Below, piece after piece: positions 1 to 10,139 of a stretch of 64,000 nt of DNA. The notes under the pieces are model-generated. The model did not search any database. It saw only the letters and a list, made by a program, of their open reading frames with translations, and was not told where the DNA came from. Position numbers and translations under genes: made by a program. Each line of letters starts with the position of its first letter. The first letter of the stretch is position 1. Source of the DNA: Actinomycetes bacterium (GTDB taxonomy: Bacteria; Actinomycetota; Acidimicrobiia; Acidimicrobiales; Ilumatobacteraceae); contig JAIOPC010000007.1 of assembly GCA_021414085.1 (NCBI GenBank), positions 218,099 through 282,098 of the forward strand, in the 5' to 3' direction.

Positions 1-270
1 CCGATTGCGGTACTTCAGGCCATGGACCACTTGGCGCGCCACACCCTCGAACGGAAGTGCCGCCAACACCCCGTCGGCACTGACTTGCGTGGCAGCGCTG
101 GCGAGGGAGAAACGACAGGTACGACACAACGTCGGACCCGGCTGGTTGCACCCAGCGCAAGCGGATGTGAAGGGTGCGATGAACGGGCGGGGCGGCATGG
201 TGCAAGTAGTACCAGGAGGGTGCGACAGCCATTATGTGATGGCGCCCGGGGTCGACGCCTGGGGGCATGA
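1..270. other. No supported gene; left flank of the IS110 element
   Basis: Only short overlapping open frames on both strands are present, rich in Arg/Pro/His and without recognisable domains, so I see no supportable gene here. The sequence is GC-rich and non-repetitive at the scale I can read. It is either the flank of the insertion element or part of its non-coding left end; the boundary cannot be fixed from one copy. Confidence 0.5.
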
Positions 271-370
271 TCCGGGTGGTGGTCTCGCTGTTGGGTTTGA
301 CCCTGGGTGTGACTGACCGACGTGTCTTGACTGTGAATTGTCGGCCCATCGTGCGTGACCACCACCCGGA
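271..370. repeat. 14-bp perfect inverted repeat (271-284 / 357-370)
   Basis: TCCGGGTGGTGGTC at 271-284 is exactly reverse-complementary to 357-370, with 72 nt between. Within the loop, GGGTTTGACCC (293-303) can form a smaller hairpin. It lies upstream of an IS110 transposase, where this family's structured guide RNA is encoded. Confidence 0.75.
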
Positions 371-470
371 CGGCCCCGCCCGGCAAGTGACCTAATAGGA
401 ACCTGTTGACGCAGACCCCTGGCTGTCTTGTCCGAGCTGAGCGTGGCCCTCCCAACCCCACCCGTTGCAA
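271..470 (+). ncRNA. Candidate IS110 bridge RNA (seekRNA) region
   Basis: IS110-group elements encode a structured bridge RNA in the non-coding region 5' of the transposase; its two internal loops pair with target and donor DNA. This 200-nt stretch is the only sizeable non-coding part of the element, is gene-free, and contains a 14-bp long-range stem (271-284 with 357-370) plus a smaller hairpin. Exact ends, loops and guide sequences cannot be read from a single copy, so position and strand are inferred from the family. Confidence 0.35.
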
Positions 471-497
471 GAGAGAAAATTGGAAGGACCAACCATC

Positions 498-1718
498 ATG
501 ATGACATCTGTTGACCGTCGCGTCACGGGCGGCGTCGACACTCACGACGACGTTCACGTCGCCGCTGTGTGCGACAGCACCACGTCGCGCTCCCTTGGCA
601 CGGCGTCGTTCTCAACGACAGCGGCCGGTTACGCCGAACTGCTGGTGTGGATGAACGACCACGGCACACTCGACAAGGTCGGTGTTGAATCGACCGGCAG
701 TTGGGGTGCTGGTCTCACCCGGCATCTGAGCGCTGCCGGTGTCGAGGTGATCGAGGTTGATCGCCCTGACCGCAAGGCCCGCCGGTTGGACGGCAAGACC
801 GACACGGTTGACGCGGTCGCAGCCGCTCGTGCAGTGATCGCTGGGCGAGCGACCGGTGTTCCGAAAACACGTGACGGAAGCGTTGAAGCGATCCGCCAGT
901 TGGAAATCGTGTATCACGCCGCGAGCAAGGATCGCACTCGAGCGATCAATCAGTTCAGATCGATCATCGTCGCAGCTCCCGCCGCATTGAGACATCGACT
1001 CCGTGACGGCTTGTCGCTCAAGAACCAGCTCGCTAGAGCTCGTCGGTTCACGGATAACCATCCGGACCTAGTCGAACAACAGACACGGTTCGCCTTGCGT
1101 GAGATCGCCCGCCGGATCGAGTTCCTTGATGCCCACAACACCCGACTGGAAACCAGGATCAGTGAACTCGTTATCGCTCACTGCCCGGCACTGATCGGCC
1201 TGTGTGGTGTCGGACCGCACTCCGCAGCCCAGCTCCTCGCTGCCGCCGGCGACAACCCACAGCGGATCCGGTCCGAAGCGGCGTTCGCGAAACTCTGCGG
1301 GGTCTGCCCGATGTCAGCATCATCGGGCAAGACCAACCGGCACCGTCTCAACCGTGGCGGGGACCGTCGCGCGAACAACGCACTGTTCACGATTGTGCTG
1401 GTTCGGATGCGTCACGATCCGACCACTCGCGCCTACGTCGAGCGGCGCACCACCGAGGGAATGAGCAAGAAAGAGATCATGCGCTGCCTCAAGCGCTACG
1501 TCGCACGCGAGGTCTACAACACCCTCATCAACCCGCCCGCCGACCTTCCCACCGGACGCCAACTCCGAGAACTCCGCAACGAACGCAAGATCACGCTCGC
1601 CGACGTCTGCAAACAGTTTGACACCGCCCAAATCACAATCTCGCGGCTCGAACGCGGACTCACCCACGACACCGGTCTCGCCCGACGCGTCCACAACTGG
1701 CTCCAACAAACCGATTGA
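498..1718 (+). CDS. IS110 family transposase with C-terminal HTH
   Basis: Predicted RNA-guided DEDD recombinase of the IS110 family, 406 aa. The N-terminal RuvC-like domain carries the acidic set: D14 (in GGVDTHDD), E64 (in VGVESTGSWG) and D102/D105 (in GKTDTVDA). The C-terminal Tnp domain has a helix-hairpin-helix (IGLCGVGPHSA) and the Ser-rich catalytic segment CPMSASSGK at about residues 271-278. Residues about 355-400 (LRELRNERK ... ITISRLERG) look like an XRE-type helix-turn-helix appended to the usual domain pair. The frame extends upstream to a TTG at 465, but GGAAGGA at 482-488 sits 9 nt before ATG 498, so 498 was chosen. The gene appears intact. Confident on family; the role of the HTH tail is unknown. 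Confidence 0.93.
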   Translation: MMTSVDRRVTGGVDTHDDVHVAAVCDSTTSRSLGTASFSTTAAGYAELLVWMNDHGTLDKVGVESTGSWGAGLTRHLSAAGVEVIEVDRPDRKARRLDGKTDTVDAVAAARAVIAGRATGVPKTRDGSVEAIRQLEIVYHAASKDRTRAINQFRSIIVAAPAALRHRLRDGLSLKNQLARARRFTDNHPDLVEQQTRFALREIARRIEFLDAHNTRLETRISELVIAHCPALIGLCGVGPHSAAQLLAAAGDNPQRIRSEAAFAKLCGVCPMSASSGKTNRHRLNRGGDRRANNALFTIVLVRMRHDPTTRAYVERRTTEGMSKKEIMRCLKRYVAREVYNTLINPPADLPTGRQLRELRNERKITLADVCKQFDTAQITISRLERGLTHDTGLARRVHNWLQQTD

Positions 1719-1754
1719 CATCTATAGGAGCTTCAATGAGTCGTTCGGGTCGAG

Positions 1755-2545
1755 CTAGCGGCGGGTCAACGGCCGCGGCCGAAACTTGCTGGCCGCGGCG
1801 AGAGCACGGCGGCGACGTGCCTTGGCCACAAACATGATGAAGGCGATGGCGACGAGGCACCAGGCGACCAGCGCGACAAGTGCGACTGTCGATACGGTGC
1901 CCCAGATGCCGGTGCTTCCTTGCGCAATCGCAGTGGTCGCTGAGACAGCAAGGGTGGTGCCGTCGAGCGGCGCGACCCATTGCGTCGTCGAACCATCGTT
2001 CACGGGATCGCCTGGCAGGTCCGCGGTAAGGGTGAATGAAACCGCCTCCGCCGGGGCGAGGCCCAGGTCGCGGATGGTCTGCTCGTACGGGCTGCCGCCG
2101 ATTGCACTGAGCAGGTCGGAGTCTGCGAACGCCTGCAGTTGGCCATCGACTCGCAAGCTGCCGGCGAGGAATGTTGTGAGCTGCGATTCGGTGTCGGTCT
2201 GCGTGATGGTGATGCCCTGCAACGGACCACTGGTTCCGTTGATCGACTGCAAGAGCGCAGTTGCTTCCGCCACCGTTGCGAACGTGTGCGTCAATACGAC
2301 TTGCAAGCCGCCGGCGTCGGTGGGTGTTGGACCGTCGACCGTCCAGCCAGCAGCGGACGCGTCGTCGAAGCGCAGGTCCTCGGCGAGGCCTGGTGCCTGC
2401 GCGACAACTTCTGCGTCGGCGATCGCGGTAAGGGTCACCGTGCCGGAACCGTCGGCAGCAACCTGAACGTCGACCGTGAGGTCGACTTTGCACGCACCAA
2501 GCGCGAGTAACGCGCACACCGCAATCGCGGTACGCCGCAACCGCC

Positions 2546-2549
<4 letters not shown>
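1755..2549 (-). CDS. LppM-like lipoprotein with C-terminal membrane anchor
   Basis: 264 aa. A lipoprotein signal with lipobox LGAC (Cys20) is followed by a Thr/Ala/Asp-rich, probably beta-rich extracytoplasmic domain (about 21-215), one transmembrane helix (about 220-243) and an Arg/Lys-rich cytoplasmic tail. This layout resembles the LppM / DUF3153 family of actinobacterial lipoproteins; the assignment is by overall pattern and only moderately firm. Start is GTG 2549, which overlaps the clpC stop in a GTGA tetranucleotide, so translation is probably coupled to clpC. The IS110 element lies 36 nt past its stop codon, leaving the frame intact but possibly removing a native terminator. Confidence 0.75.
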
Positions 2550-5104
<2,555 letters not shown>

Positions 5105-5110
5105 GGTGAA

Positions 5111-5116
5111 AGTGTA
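5111..5116 (-). promoter_or_regulatory. Predicted -10 box of clpC (leaderless)
   Basis: TACACT on the minus strand, 6 nt before the clpC ATG, with no ribosome-binding site between them. Confidence 0.5.
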
Positions 5117-5180
5117 TCGGTGGCTGTCGAACACAACGCCGCGTCTGCGGTTTGCTGACCGACCCTGTACGTATGTGACG

Positions 5181-5186
5181 TAGCCT
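5181..5186 (+). promoter_or_regulatory. Predicted -10 box of the polyprenyl synthase gene (leaderless)
   Basis: TAGCCT, 6 nt before GTG 5193; no Shine-Dalgarno is visible. The promoter would be divergent from that of clpC within 88 bp. Confidence 0.45.
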
Positions 5187-5192
5187 GATGCC

Positions 5193-6173
5193 GTGCCGCC
5201 CGCGCCACTGTTTGCACTTCCCGGCCACGCCGCTTCGGTAGCGCGTATCGAAGCCGCGCTGAAGGAATCGGTGCACACTCCCGACCCTTACCTGCAAGAC
5301 ATCGCATCGCATCTCATCGTCGCTGGTGGGAAGCGGTTGCGGCCGGTGCTGACGGTCGTCGCCGCACAGGTCGTTGGCGAAGCAGACGACGAACTGCGCG
5401 AGAAGGCTGTGCAAGGCGGCATCTCCTGCGAGCTCGTGCAAACAGGTTCGCTGTATCACGACGACGTGATGGACGAAGCGCACACACGGCGCGGCGTCGA
5501 CACGGTGAATGCGAAGTGGGGCAACCTGCAAGCGATTCTTGCTGGCGACTTCTTGCTTGCGCGCGCATCAGGAATCGCTGCGTCGCTGGGTACTGAAGTT
5601 GCTGGATTGCTGGCTCGCACGATCGGCCGGTTGTGCGAAGGTCAGATCGAGGAACTGCGCCACACCTACAACGCAGCTCGTCCCGAGGCCAGCTACCTCT
5701 CCAGCATCAGTGGCAAGACAGCGTCGCTGTTCGCCACGGCGGCGCGCATTGGTGGCCTGGTTGCGGAGCTCGATCGCTCGCTCATCGATGCGCTCACGGA
5801 CTACGGCGAAGCGTTCGGGATGGTCTTTCAGATCGTCGACGATGTGCTGGATGTCACCGCCACCGACAAACAGCTCGGCAAGCCCGCTGGCCACGACATG
5901 GTTGAGGGTGTGTACACGCTTCCGGTGTTGCGCACGCTGCAGGCCGGTGGCGTCGCTGCCGTCGAACTGCTCTCGCTGCTGGGTCGCCCGCTTGATGCGG
6001 TCGAGCAAGACAAGGCGCTTGGCATCGTGCGCTCCAACGGCGGTATCGATGCTGCGATCACGGTCGCTCGCGAGTGGGCCGATCGCGCGGAGGCCGCCTG
6101 TCACCTGCTGCCAGCGTCGGCCGCGACGGAAGCGATGCGAATCGCACCGTCGGCACTCCTCGCGACGCTCTGA
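5193..6173 (+). CDS. Trans-polyprenyl diphosphate synthase
   Basis: 326 aa. Condenses isopentenyl diphosphate with an allylic diphosphate to make a long-chain prenyl diphosphate, most likely the side chain of menaquinone. Motifs: GGKRLRPVL (45-53), first Asp-rich motif DDVMD (90-94) followed by HTRRG, and second Asp-rich motif DDVLD (216-220), all in the family order. Chain length cannot be read reliably. The start is GTG 5193 with a leaderless-type -10 just upstream. A geranylgeranyl-reductase-family gene and the whole menaquinol-dependent respiratory cluster lie close by, which supports a quinone role over carotenoid synthesis. Confidence 0.92.
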   Translation: MPPAPLFALPGHAASVARIEAALKESVHTPDPYLQDIASHLIVAGGKRLRPVLTVVAAQVVGEADDELREKAVQGGISCELVQTGSLYHDDVMDEAHTRRGVDTVNAKWGNLQAILAGDFLLARASGIAASLGTEVAGLLARTIGRLCEGQIEELRHTYNAARPEASYLSSISGKTASLFATAARIGGLVAELDRSLIDALTDYGEAFGMVFQIVDDVLDVTATDKQLGKPAGHDMVEGVYTLPVLRTLQAGGVAAVELLSLLGRPLDAVEQDKALGIVRSNGGIDAAITVAREWADRAEAACHLLPASAATEAMRIAPSALLATL

Positions 6174-6255
6174 CCTACGAACCATCCGACACCCCTTCAA
6201 TAGCGTTCGCGGTACGGCTTCCCCGCTGGACGTAATTTTTGAGAGGAGTAGCCTG

Positions 6256-6963
6256 ATGTCCATGCCCGTCATCGAAACCGACACGGAGCACGGCGATGTC
6301 ATCTACCCGGAAGGTGATGGCAAGCCCATGGCGGAGAACCCGTTGCAACACCTCGTGATTCGCACGTTGGTGTGCGGATTCGAACGCCACTTCGCTGGCC
6401 GCGACGACGTGTTCGTCGGCGGCGACTTCTTCTGGTATCCGATCGAGGGAGACAACAAGACGGTGACTGCCCCCGACGTCACCGTCATCGCCGACCTTCC
6501 GCAGCCAGTCGACATCCGCGCAATGGGCAGCTATCGACAATGGGTCTTCGGTGGCCAAGTGCTGGTAGCGATCGAAGTGTTGTCGCCCAGCAACACCTGG
6601 TCGGAAATGGCCCGCAAGCTCGAGTTCTATAGACGCCATGGTGTGGCCGAGTACTGGATGTTCGATCCGTTGGGTGGCGCACTTGCAGTGTTCGTGCGCG
6701 AAGGCGACAACTTCCTCGTCATCGCCGATGCAGCGTCGGGCTGGACCAGCCCGAATACCGGCGTGCACGTGTCAGTCGACGATCTCGAATTGGTGGTTCA
6801 CGGTGCGGATGGCCGTCGTTGGCTGGCACCCGCCGAAGAGGCCAGGCGAGCCGACGAGATGGCAACGCGAGCCGACGAGATGGCGGCGCGAGCCGAGGTG
6901 GCAGAAGCCGAGAGTGCAGCGCTGCGCGAGGAACTTGCTCGACTACGTGGCGGGTCCGAGTAG
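6256..6963 (+). CDS. Uma2 family protein (DUF820 nuclease fold)
   Basis: 235 aa. Uma2/DUF820 proteins have a PD-(D/E)XK-type restriction endonuclease-like fold; their biological role is unresolved. The candidate active-site set is visible: D74 in TAPDVTV, E107 in AIEVLSPS, and K121 in ARKLEFYRR. The C-terminus (about 205-235) is a charged heptad-like coil with two ADEMA repeats. The frame is open far upstream (to 5509, over the previous gene in another frame), but GAGAGGAG at 6241-6248 places the start at ATG 6256. TAATTT at 6233-6238 could be its -10. It converges with the reductase gene, 9 nt apart, and has no obvious partner. Confidence 0.85.
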   Translation: MSMPVIETDTEHGDVIYPEGDGKPMAENPLQHLVIRTLVCGFERHFAGRDDVFVGGDFFWYPIEGDNKTVTAPDVTVIADLPQPVDIRAMGSYRQWVFGGQVLVAIEVLSPSNTWSEMARKLEFYRRHGVAEYWMFDPLGGALAVFVREGDNFLVIADAASGWTSPNTGVHVSVDDLELVVHGADGRRWLAPAEEARRADEMATRADEMAARAEVAEAESAALREELARLRGGSE

Positions 6964-6972
6964 CGGGTTCGT

Positions 6973-8214
6973 TCAGGCGTTGGGTGCGAGCTTGACGATT
7001 TTGGCGGCGGCTTTGTACGCCAGCTCCGCCGGACCAAGCTCGTCGGGGCGCAACAGGTTGGCCATGATGCGCAGCACCCATTCCATCAACGTGCGGCTGT
7101 GCATGCCGGCACGCGTGAGTTCACGCATGAGCACAGGCTTACCGATCACACGCGCGAACAGTCGCGCGACCTTGAAGTAGTCGCCGTACTCGTCATCGAG
7201 CATCTTCGTGTAGCCCTGCAGCAGCGTCGGGTCGCCGGTCACGAGCGCTTCATGCAAGATCTGCGCGGCCATGCGCGCGGTCTCGTAGGCGTAGTCGATG
7301 CCCTCACCGTTGAACGGATTGACGCTGCCGGAAGCGTCGCCAACTACTAAGTAGCTCGGCCCCGCTTTCGGCCCCACCGATCCGCCCATCGGGATGCGAC
7401 CGCTCGTCGGTTTGCGTTCGGGGTTGCCAGGGTCGATCTCCCAGCGCTCGGCGACCTGATGTGCGTAGGCGTCGAGCAGGTGGGTGGTGTTGACGCTCTT
7501 GAAATCGCGGAACGTGCTGAGCAAACCAACACCGATGTTGACGGTGCCATCGCCCACCGGAAAGATCCAGCCGTAACCCGGCATCGGATTGCCGTTGCGA
7601 TCCTTTACGTCGAGCGCGGATTCGATCCATGGCTCGGCATGACGCGGCGTCGTCCAGTACGTGCGGATGGCGGTGCCATAGGGCCACTCGCGCGTGCGGA
7701 ACGTGCCCAGTGCGCGACCGAAGCGACTGTTCGCCCCGTCGGCGACGACCACGTACTTGGCGTAGATGTCCTTCGTTTCGCCGCCGTACGTCTGCACTGT
7801 TGCGCCGCGCACGAAGCCGCGCTCAACGATCGGTTGCACCGCTTCGTGACCGAGCAGCAACGTCGCGCCTTGCTGTTGCGCATTCTCGGCCACCATCTGA
7901 TCGAGTTCGCGTCGTCGCACGACATATCCGTACCGCGGGTACACCGGGTGGCTCGGCCACTCAAGTTCAAGCTCGCGGCCCATGCCAGTGGCGCGCAGCC
8001 CGTTGTAACGGTGGTACTTCGTGAGCTGTTCGCTCAGACCCATCTCGTTGAGCTGGTGCACCGCTCGCGGTGTGAGCCCATCGCCACAGGTCTTCTCGCG
8101 CGGAAACGTCTTGCGTTCGACGATCGTGACGGCGTGTCCGTGCCGGGCCAGCCAGTACGCGGCCGCGGCACCTGCCGGACCGCCGCCGATAACAAGTACG
8201 TCGGTGTCAGCCAT
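6973..8214 (-). CDS. Geranylgeranyl reductase family flavoprotein (menaquinone/isoprenoid saturase)
   Basis: 413 aa. FAD-dependent reductase of the geranylgeranyl reductase / MenJ group, which saturates isoprenoid double bonds; in actinobacteria one such enzyme partly saturates the menaquinone tail. The N-terminal dinucleotide-binding motif is VIGGGPAGAAAAYWL (7-21), followed by the family motif CGDGLTPRAV and a second FAD contact, VGDASGSVNPFNGEGI. The frame is open to 8547, but the Rossmann start MADTDVLVIGG fixes the start at ATG 8214. It overlaps the upstream cytochrome c gene by 8 nt, so the two are probably cotranscribed. The neighbourhood supports a quinone role; chlorophyll or archaeal-lipid roles are unlikely here. 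Confidence 0.88.
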   Translation of the reverse strand: MADTDVLVIGGGPAGAAAAYWLARHGHAVTIVERKTFPREKTCGDGLTPRAVHQLNEMGLSEQLTKYHRYNGLRATGMGRELELEWPSHPVYPRYGYVVRRRELDQMVAENAQQQGATLLLGHEAVQPIVERGFVRGATVQTYGGETKDIYAKYVVVADGANSRFGRALGTFRTREWPYGTAIRTYWTTPRHAEPWIESALDVKDRNGNPMPGYGWIFPVGDGTVNIGVGLLSTFRDFKSVNTTHLLDAYAHQVAERWEIDPGNPERKPTSGRIPMGGSVGPKAGPSYLVVGDASGSVNPFNGEGIDYAYETARMAAQILHEALVTGDPTLLQGYTKMLDDEYGDYFKVARLFARVIGKPVLMRELTRAGMHSRTLMEWVLRIMANLLRPDELGPAELAYKAAAKIVKLAPNA

Positions 8215-9019
8215 TGGCAGAGGCGCCGGCCAGCGGAGCCTCGCCGATCTGCAACACACCTTCGAACTGCTCGTGGACATTCGCAAATGTGGCCGTGCCC
8301 GCTTCGAGCGCCAGGAAGATTGCGCTGGTCGGACTGCACCAAGTGTCGTACTCGGTTCCCTCGTGCGCGACGCCCGCGAGGTCGAAGCGTTCGTGACACA
8401 CCACCGCAAGAATCTCAACATCGCTGAGACCGAGCGCGGCCGCGGCCGCCGGCATGACGCCGGTTGCACCGGCGATGTGCGCGCCGCCTGCACGGTTCGG
8501 GTCGCCGGCAATGGTGACGCCCGCGGCGACGTACGCCTCGGATCCAAACTTCACCCAGCGCAGTTGATCTTCGATGTGCGGGAAGGTGGCGATTACCGAT
8601 CCGGCTTGAAACGAGTAGCCGACACCACCCTCGCCGCTGCCGCCGTGGCAGCTCGCGCACTGGTTGTACACGGTGGCACCCTCACCAAGAGGACCTGTGG
8701 CGACAACGGTTTCCGGTTGCAGCGCGCGCACGTACATGAATGCCCACACCGGCAAGATGCTGAGTGTGAGCATCGCCCACACGGGAATCTTCTTGCGCGC
8801 CTTGTAGGCCGCGACAACTGGCGAGTCTGGCTGGGCGGGCGGGGGGCCTACCGGTGCGGCACTTTCGGTGCGCACGGCCTTGCCGGCTGGTTCGACCGCA
8901 GCACCCGCCGCGGCGGGTGTGGTTGGTGTGGTGGTGGCGACGGCAGTTCCGGGTGTCTCGCCCGCGGCGCCACGCCGTTCCTTGCTGCGCTTCAGCAGGT
9001 GCTCGGGGATCTCAGTCAC
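8207..9019 (-). CDS. Membrane-anchored monoheme cytochrome c
   Basis: 270 aa. A cytoplasmic Ala/Pro/Thr-rich N-terminal segment (1-76), a signal-anchor helix (about 78-98) and a periplasmic class I cytochrome c domain with heme motif CASCH (121-125). A methionine about 70 residues on, in GVMPAAAAAL, is the likely sixth ligand. The first 13 residues ([13 protein letters not shown]) match those of the subunit-IV-like protein encoded at 10925, pointing to work in the same complex. GTG 9019 is the start; -10 TATCGT lies 7 nt upstream, consistent with a leaderless mRNA divergent from the bc operon. Probably an electron carrier between the bc complex and an oxidase. Confidence 0.85.
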   Translation of the reverse strand: MTEIPEHLLKRSKERRGAAGETPGTAVATTTPTTPAAAGAAVEPAGKAVRTESAAPVGPPPAQPDSPVVAAYKARKKIPVWAMLTLSILPVWAFMYVRALQPETVVATGPLGEGATVYNQCASCHGGSGEGGVGYSFQAGSVIATFPHIEDQLRWVKFGSEAYVAAGVTIAGDPNRAGGAHIAGATGVMPAAAAALGLSDVEILAVVCHERFDLAGVAHEGTEYDTWCSPTSAIFLALEAGTATFANVHEQFEGVLQIGEAPLAGASANG

Positions 9020-9026
9020 ACGTGGA

Positions 9027-9032
9027 ACGATA
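9027..9032 (-). promoter_or_regulatory. Predicted -10 box of the cytochrome c gene
   Basis: TATCGT on the minus strand, 7 nt before GTG 9019; no Shine-Dalgarno is visible. Confidence 0.45.
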
Positions 9033-9164
9033 GACGGCGAGACAGCAATAGAGGTAAATCCCCTCGTATGGCGGGGCGGTGCACGAGTTCACAACCGGGT
9101 GGGCCGAGATCACCCCGCGTGGTAGACCGATGAACGAACTGGCATCGACAGGTGCCGCGGTGGC

Positions 9165-9170
9165 TACAGT
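9165..9170 (+). promoter_or_regulatory. Predicted -10 box of the bc-nuo gene train
   Basis: TACAGT would start transcription near 9177 and give a short leader of about 33 nt that carries the AAGGAAGG ribosome-binding site (9192-9199). No convincing -35 is seen at normal spacing. Confidence 0.35.
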
Positions 9171-9209
9171 TTGTGCAGCGGTTCACGAGACAAGGAAGGG
9201 ACAGGCGCG

Positions 9210-9698
9210 TTGTTGATTGCATTCGATACCAACGTGTTGCACTGGCCTGGTGTCAATGTCGCATTTTTGTTCTCATTCTTTTTGTCCTCCGGCCTCGCGC
9301 TGCTCGCCATTCCGTACGCGAAGCGGCGCCCGAAGGGCACACCGACATCGTGGGGCGAAGCGATGCTCGCCGCGGTGTTTGTGTTCGGAATCATGTTCAT
9401 GGCGTTCGGCGTTGTGCCGCACCAGTTCATCGATCATGCCGACAAGGAATTGGGCTGGAACAAGAGCCTCATCATCTACGGCCCATTCGACCTGCTGAAG
9501 CCGAAGGCGCTTGGCGGTCCGTTTCCGTTCACGATGTCGTACGAAGCGATTCGCGACATCATCGTTGTCACGATTCACGTGTGGTACTTCGGCCTCATGA
9601 TCTCACTGTGGGGTCGCTGGCAGCGGCGCGGCGACGCGAAGCCGGGAACTGAAGTGGCAACCAGCAGCTTTGGTCGTCCGTTGGTGAAGAAGAGCTAA
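9210..9698 (+). CDS. Small membrane protein of the bc-complex operon, unknown function
   Basis: 162 aa. First gene of the quinol:cytochrome c reductase operon. Three hydrophobic helices are visible (about 11-35, 50-70, 116-136), with a polar stretch around residues 72-112 and a basic C-terminus. I recognise no named family. The frame is open upstream to 9171, but AAGGAAGG at 9192-9199 lies 10 nt before TTG 9210, so TTG was chosen. The stop lies 2 nt before the ferredoxin ATG. Position suggests an accessory or structural subunit of the complex; that is inference. Confidence 0.7.
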   Translation: MLIAFDTNVLHWPGVNVAFLFSFFLSSGLALLAIPYAKRRPKGTPTSWGEAMLAAVFVFGIMFMAFGVVPHQFIDHADKELGWNKSLIIYGPFDLLKPKALGGPFPFTMSYEAIRDIIVVTIHVWYFGLMISLWGRWQRRGDAKPGTEVATSSFGRPLVKKS

Positions 9699-9700
9699 CG

Positions 9701-10114
9701 ATGGCCAAGACCGACGCCAATCCTCCGATGATGCCGTACACCGACGAGTACTCACTCGTCGAGGTCGATGCCGAGTATCTGTCCAAGGCTGTCAAGCCGA
9801 AGCAGTTCATCCACATCGATCAGACCGAATGCATCTTGTGTGAGGGCTGTGTCGATATCTGCCCGTGGAAGTGCATCCACATGGTGTCGCCCGATGCGAT
9901 CGCCGAGGCCACCGGCACCGAGCGACCAGGGCTCGACCCCAGCGATAGCGTCGTGTTCATCATCGACGACGACATCTGCACGCGCTGTCAGTTGTGCGTC
10001 GATCGTTGTCCAACCGGTGTGATCATCATGGGCAAGGTTGGGGCGCCAACAATCTCCGGCGACTCGCACGTGCGTACGAACAGCCATGGCTATGCCTACG
10101 GCCTGAGGTTCTGA
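9701..10114 (+). CDS. 2x[4Fe-4S] ferredoxin in the bc-complex operon
   Basis: 137 aa. Two classic cluster motifs: [12 protein letters not shown] and [12 protein letters not shown], with an insertion of about 40 residues between them. No signal peptide, so it should sit on the cytoplasmic side. A dedicated ferredoxin inside a cytochrome bc operon is not part of the textbook bc1 or b6f complex. It may be a peripheral subunit that exchanges electrons with the quinone-reducing (n) side, or a soluble carrier. Gap to the cytochrome b gene is 25 nt. Confidence 0.9.
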   Translation: MAKTDANPPMMPYTDEYSLVEVDAEYLSKAVKPKQFIHIDQTECILCEGCVDICPWKCIHMVSPDAIAEATGTERPGLDPSDSVVFIIDDDICTRCQLCVDRCPTGVIIMGKVGAPTISGDSHVRTNSHGYAYGLRF

Positions 10115-10139
10115 GGAAACACCCTTAAGGGAAACGACT

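Larger units (their letters stand above)
271..1740 (+). mobile_element. IS110-family insertion sequence (boundaries approximate)
   Basis: A complete IS110-type transposase gene (498-1718) is preceded by a long non-coding stretch and followed by only 36 nt before the stop codon of a lipoprotein gene on the other strand. IS110 elements usually lack obvious terminal inverted repeats and target duplications, so the ends are uncertain. The left end is drawn at an inverted repeat starting at 271, the right end shortly after the transposase stop. A short similarity, with ATAGGA in common, occurs at about 392-402 and 1721-1731 and could mark element ends instead. Confidence 0.55.

Noticed and set aside
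15..557. 180-residue minus-strand frame at the left edge
   Set aside because: It overlaps the transposase start and the structured left end of the IS element and has no recognisable domain.
431..1760. Short match between CGAGCTGAGCG (433-443) and CGAGCTAGCG (1751-1760) as a bridge-RNA target guide
   Set aside because: Ten bases with a gap is within chance in this GC-rich sequence, and the element boundaries are unknown.
5105..5278. 58-residue N-terminal extension of ClpC
   Set aside because: ClpC proteins start at MFERFTDRARR; the extension lies over the divergent promoter and the next gene.
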